This document shows, piece after piece, positions 41,019 through 41,765 of a stretch of DNA of 41,765 bases. The position numbers and the translations under genes are program-made. The stretch's first letter is position 1, and each line of letters opens with the position of its first letter. Source of the DNA: JBBTXG01 sp038062375 (GTDB lineage: Bacteria; Patescibacteriota; Minisyncoccia; Minisyncoccales; UBA10102); NCBI GenBank assembly GCA_038062375.1, contig JBBTXG010000009.1, positions 1 to 41,765 of the forward strand, in the 5' to 3' direction. Below the pieces are notes generated by a model. The model was given only the letters and a program-made list of their open reading frames with translations. It was not told where the DNA came from and made no database searches.

Positions 41019-41633
41019 TTAGTGATGATGTTCGCTATCGCCGCCGCAGCCGTCCGAGAGATCCCATACTTCGGTAATCTGCTCACCAGTGAAGCTGTGA
41101 TTTCGAATAAGATATTTGCCGAGTCCGCCATAGACATACCACCGCCAGCACTTGCAACAACAGGGTCCCTTTTCGCTTGAATTCTGCATAGCATAGTCAT
41201 ACGCTTGTTGTTCTTCGCGTGTAAGCTCCATGTCGTAATAAGACATAAGCTCTTCGGCGAGTCCGGACTCAATGTCATACGGATCATCAGGAATTTTATC
41301 AATGTTTTGGTCGGCGACAGCCTTGAATTTCTCAAGTCCTTCTACTTGTTCGCTGTAACGGTGCACGCTCATAGGGCTGCAACAAGAACCGCGCAGACGC
41401 TCGTCGTCGGGCATTGAGGAAATCGAGGCTCTGAACGACGCTGAACAGGATGAGTTACCATTCTTGGACAGGTAATCGAATCTTGCCGCGAGAGCTTCAT
41501 TCACGACATGGGAAGAAGATTTATCTCCTGAAGAGCGGTTCGAGAAATCAAATGCTGGCCGCGAGGAGAGATAGAAGTATCCTCCAACAAGGATTGCGAT
41601 AACGACAATCGTAATTTGTAAGTTTTTATTCAT
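41019..41633 (-). CDS. Membrane-anchored Cys-rich protein, possibly metal-binding
   Basis: The 204-residue protein starts with one membrane helix (ITIVVIAILVGGYFYLS), so the rest is probably outside. Cysteine groups are SCSASF, GSCCSP, GPCCCKCWRWYVYGG and DGCGGDSEHHH. The CCCKC group, the final His triplet and the acidic stretches suggest metal binding. The order is fixed with the downstream Cys-containing membrane gene, eight bases apart, so they probably act together. I do not know the family. No clear Shine-Dalgarno precedes the ATG at 41633. Confidence 0.7.
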   Translation of the reverse strand: MNKNLQITIVVIAILVGGYFYLSSRPAFDFSNRSSGDKSSSHVVNEALAARFDYLSKNGNSSCSASFRASISSMPDDERLRGSCCSPMSVHRYSEQVEGLEKFKAVADQNIDKIPDDPYDIESGLAEELMSYYDMELTREEQQAYDYAMQNSSEKGPCCCKCWRWYVYGGLGKYLIRNHSFTGEQITEVWDLSDGCGGDSEHHH

Positions 41634-41665
41634 GGTAGATTTCTAAGGAGTCAACAAATAAAAAG

Positions 41666-41743
41666 ACCTGCGGGCGTGCTTTGCCAAACGACTCCTTCGA
41701 CAAGCTCAAGACGAGCAAAATTAAGTTGGCAAAACCCGCAGGT
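41666..41743. repeat. Long inverted-repeat element upstream of the Cys-rich gene pair
   Basis: ACCTGCGGG (41666-41674) pairs perfectly with CCCGCAGGT (41735-41743), and TTTGCCAA (41680-41687) with TTGGCAAA (41726-41733). The loop contains the palindrome-family core CCTTCGACAAGCTCAAG (41694-41710). It lies 32 bases upstream of the 41633 start. It could be a terminator of an unseen upstream gene, a nested insertion of a short repeat into a hairpin, or a recombination site. Confidence 0.55.
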
Positions 41744-41765
41744 ATTAAATGCGAGCCGGTTCGTA

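Noticed and set aside
1..41765. CRISPR array or cas genes
   Set aside because: No regularly spaced direct repeats with unique spacers and no Cas-like protein were seen.
1..41765. Recoding of TGA as Gly or Trp, known in some CPR groups
   Set aside because: Several genes end at TGA in a sensible place (for example 10139 and 12478) and conserved tryptophans use TGG.

Overview
The window looks like a chromosome fragment of a Candidate Phyla Radiation (Patescibacteria) bacterium, probably of the Parcubacteria/Paceibacteria group. The reasons are the short tightly packed genes, the salvage-type purine genes in place of a de novo pathway, an RRM protein, NrdJ/NrdR with an adenosylcobalamin enzyme, and many small membrane or secreted proteins without clear homologues. 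The standard bacterial code is used (TGA is a stop, TGG is Trp). This placement is inference from gene content, since no rRNA gene is present.

Layout. 1-1308: 3' partial rsmI and a lamin-tail-domain surface protein. 1415-2397: a free-standing, GC-rich unknown gene with its own promoter and terminator. 2438-6411: an ATP-grasp ligase, a gamma-glutamylcyclotransferase-like protein, ftsH and tRNA-Ile(UAU). 6486-7779: an AT-rich patch with a membrane-anchored LRR protein and a small Cys-rich protein. 7927-16496: a nine-kilobase cell-surface locus with a tail-fibre-like secreted protein, two WxL-like secreted proteins, a DUF916/WxL-interacting-like membrane protein, a dockerin protein and two membrane-anchored cohesin proteins. 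16551-18416: tRNA-Val, rluD-like, rplS, tRNA-Leu, a GNAT enzyme and tRNA-Val. 18485-21332: an AT-rich island with an HNH nuclease, a LexA-DNA methyltransferase fusion and a divergent HEPN-like gene. 21634-24458: tRNA-Phe with a duplicated 3' end, ppsA and tRNA-Gly. 24603-28306: guaB (no CBS domains), adenosine deaminase and guaA. 28259-32335: nrdR, nrdJ (class II), cobO/btuR and a DUF6580 membrane protein, read right to left. 32537-33633: a 3D-domain cell-wall protein, an RRM protein and a long hairpin that may be a small RNA. 33713-39377: an operon rpsO, NYN nuclease, pnp, GH3-like membrane protein and DksA-like zinc finger. 39469-41633: a Cys-rich membrane gene pair.

How the parts work together. 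The nrd block forms a unit in which a B12-dependent reductase sits with the enzyme that makes its cofactor and a candidate importer. guaB-add-guaA converts salvaged purines to GMP. The surface locus encodes matching dockerin and cohesin modules together with WxL-type proteins, so it probably builds an exterior non-covalent complex. The most unusual unit is the LexA-methyltransferase fusion next to an HNH nuclease and a divergent HEPN-like gene sharing one promoter region. It looks like a DNA-damage-responsive restriction or abortive defence system.

A recurring regulatory feature is a sigma70-type -10 box placed 6-7 bases before the ATG (LTD gene, ftsH, the 7558 gene, ppsA, rpsO), which predicts leaderless mRNAs.
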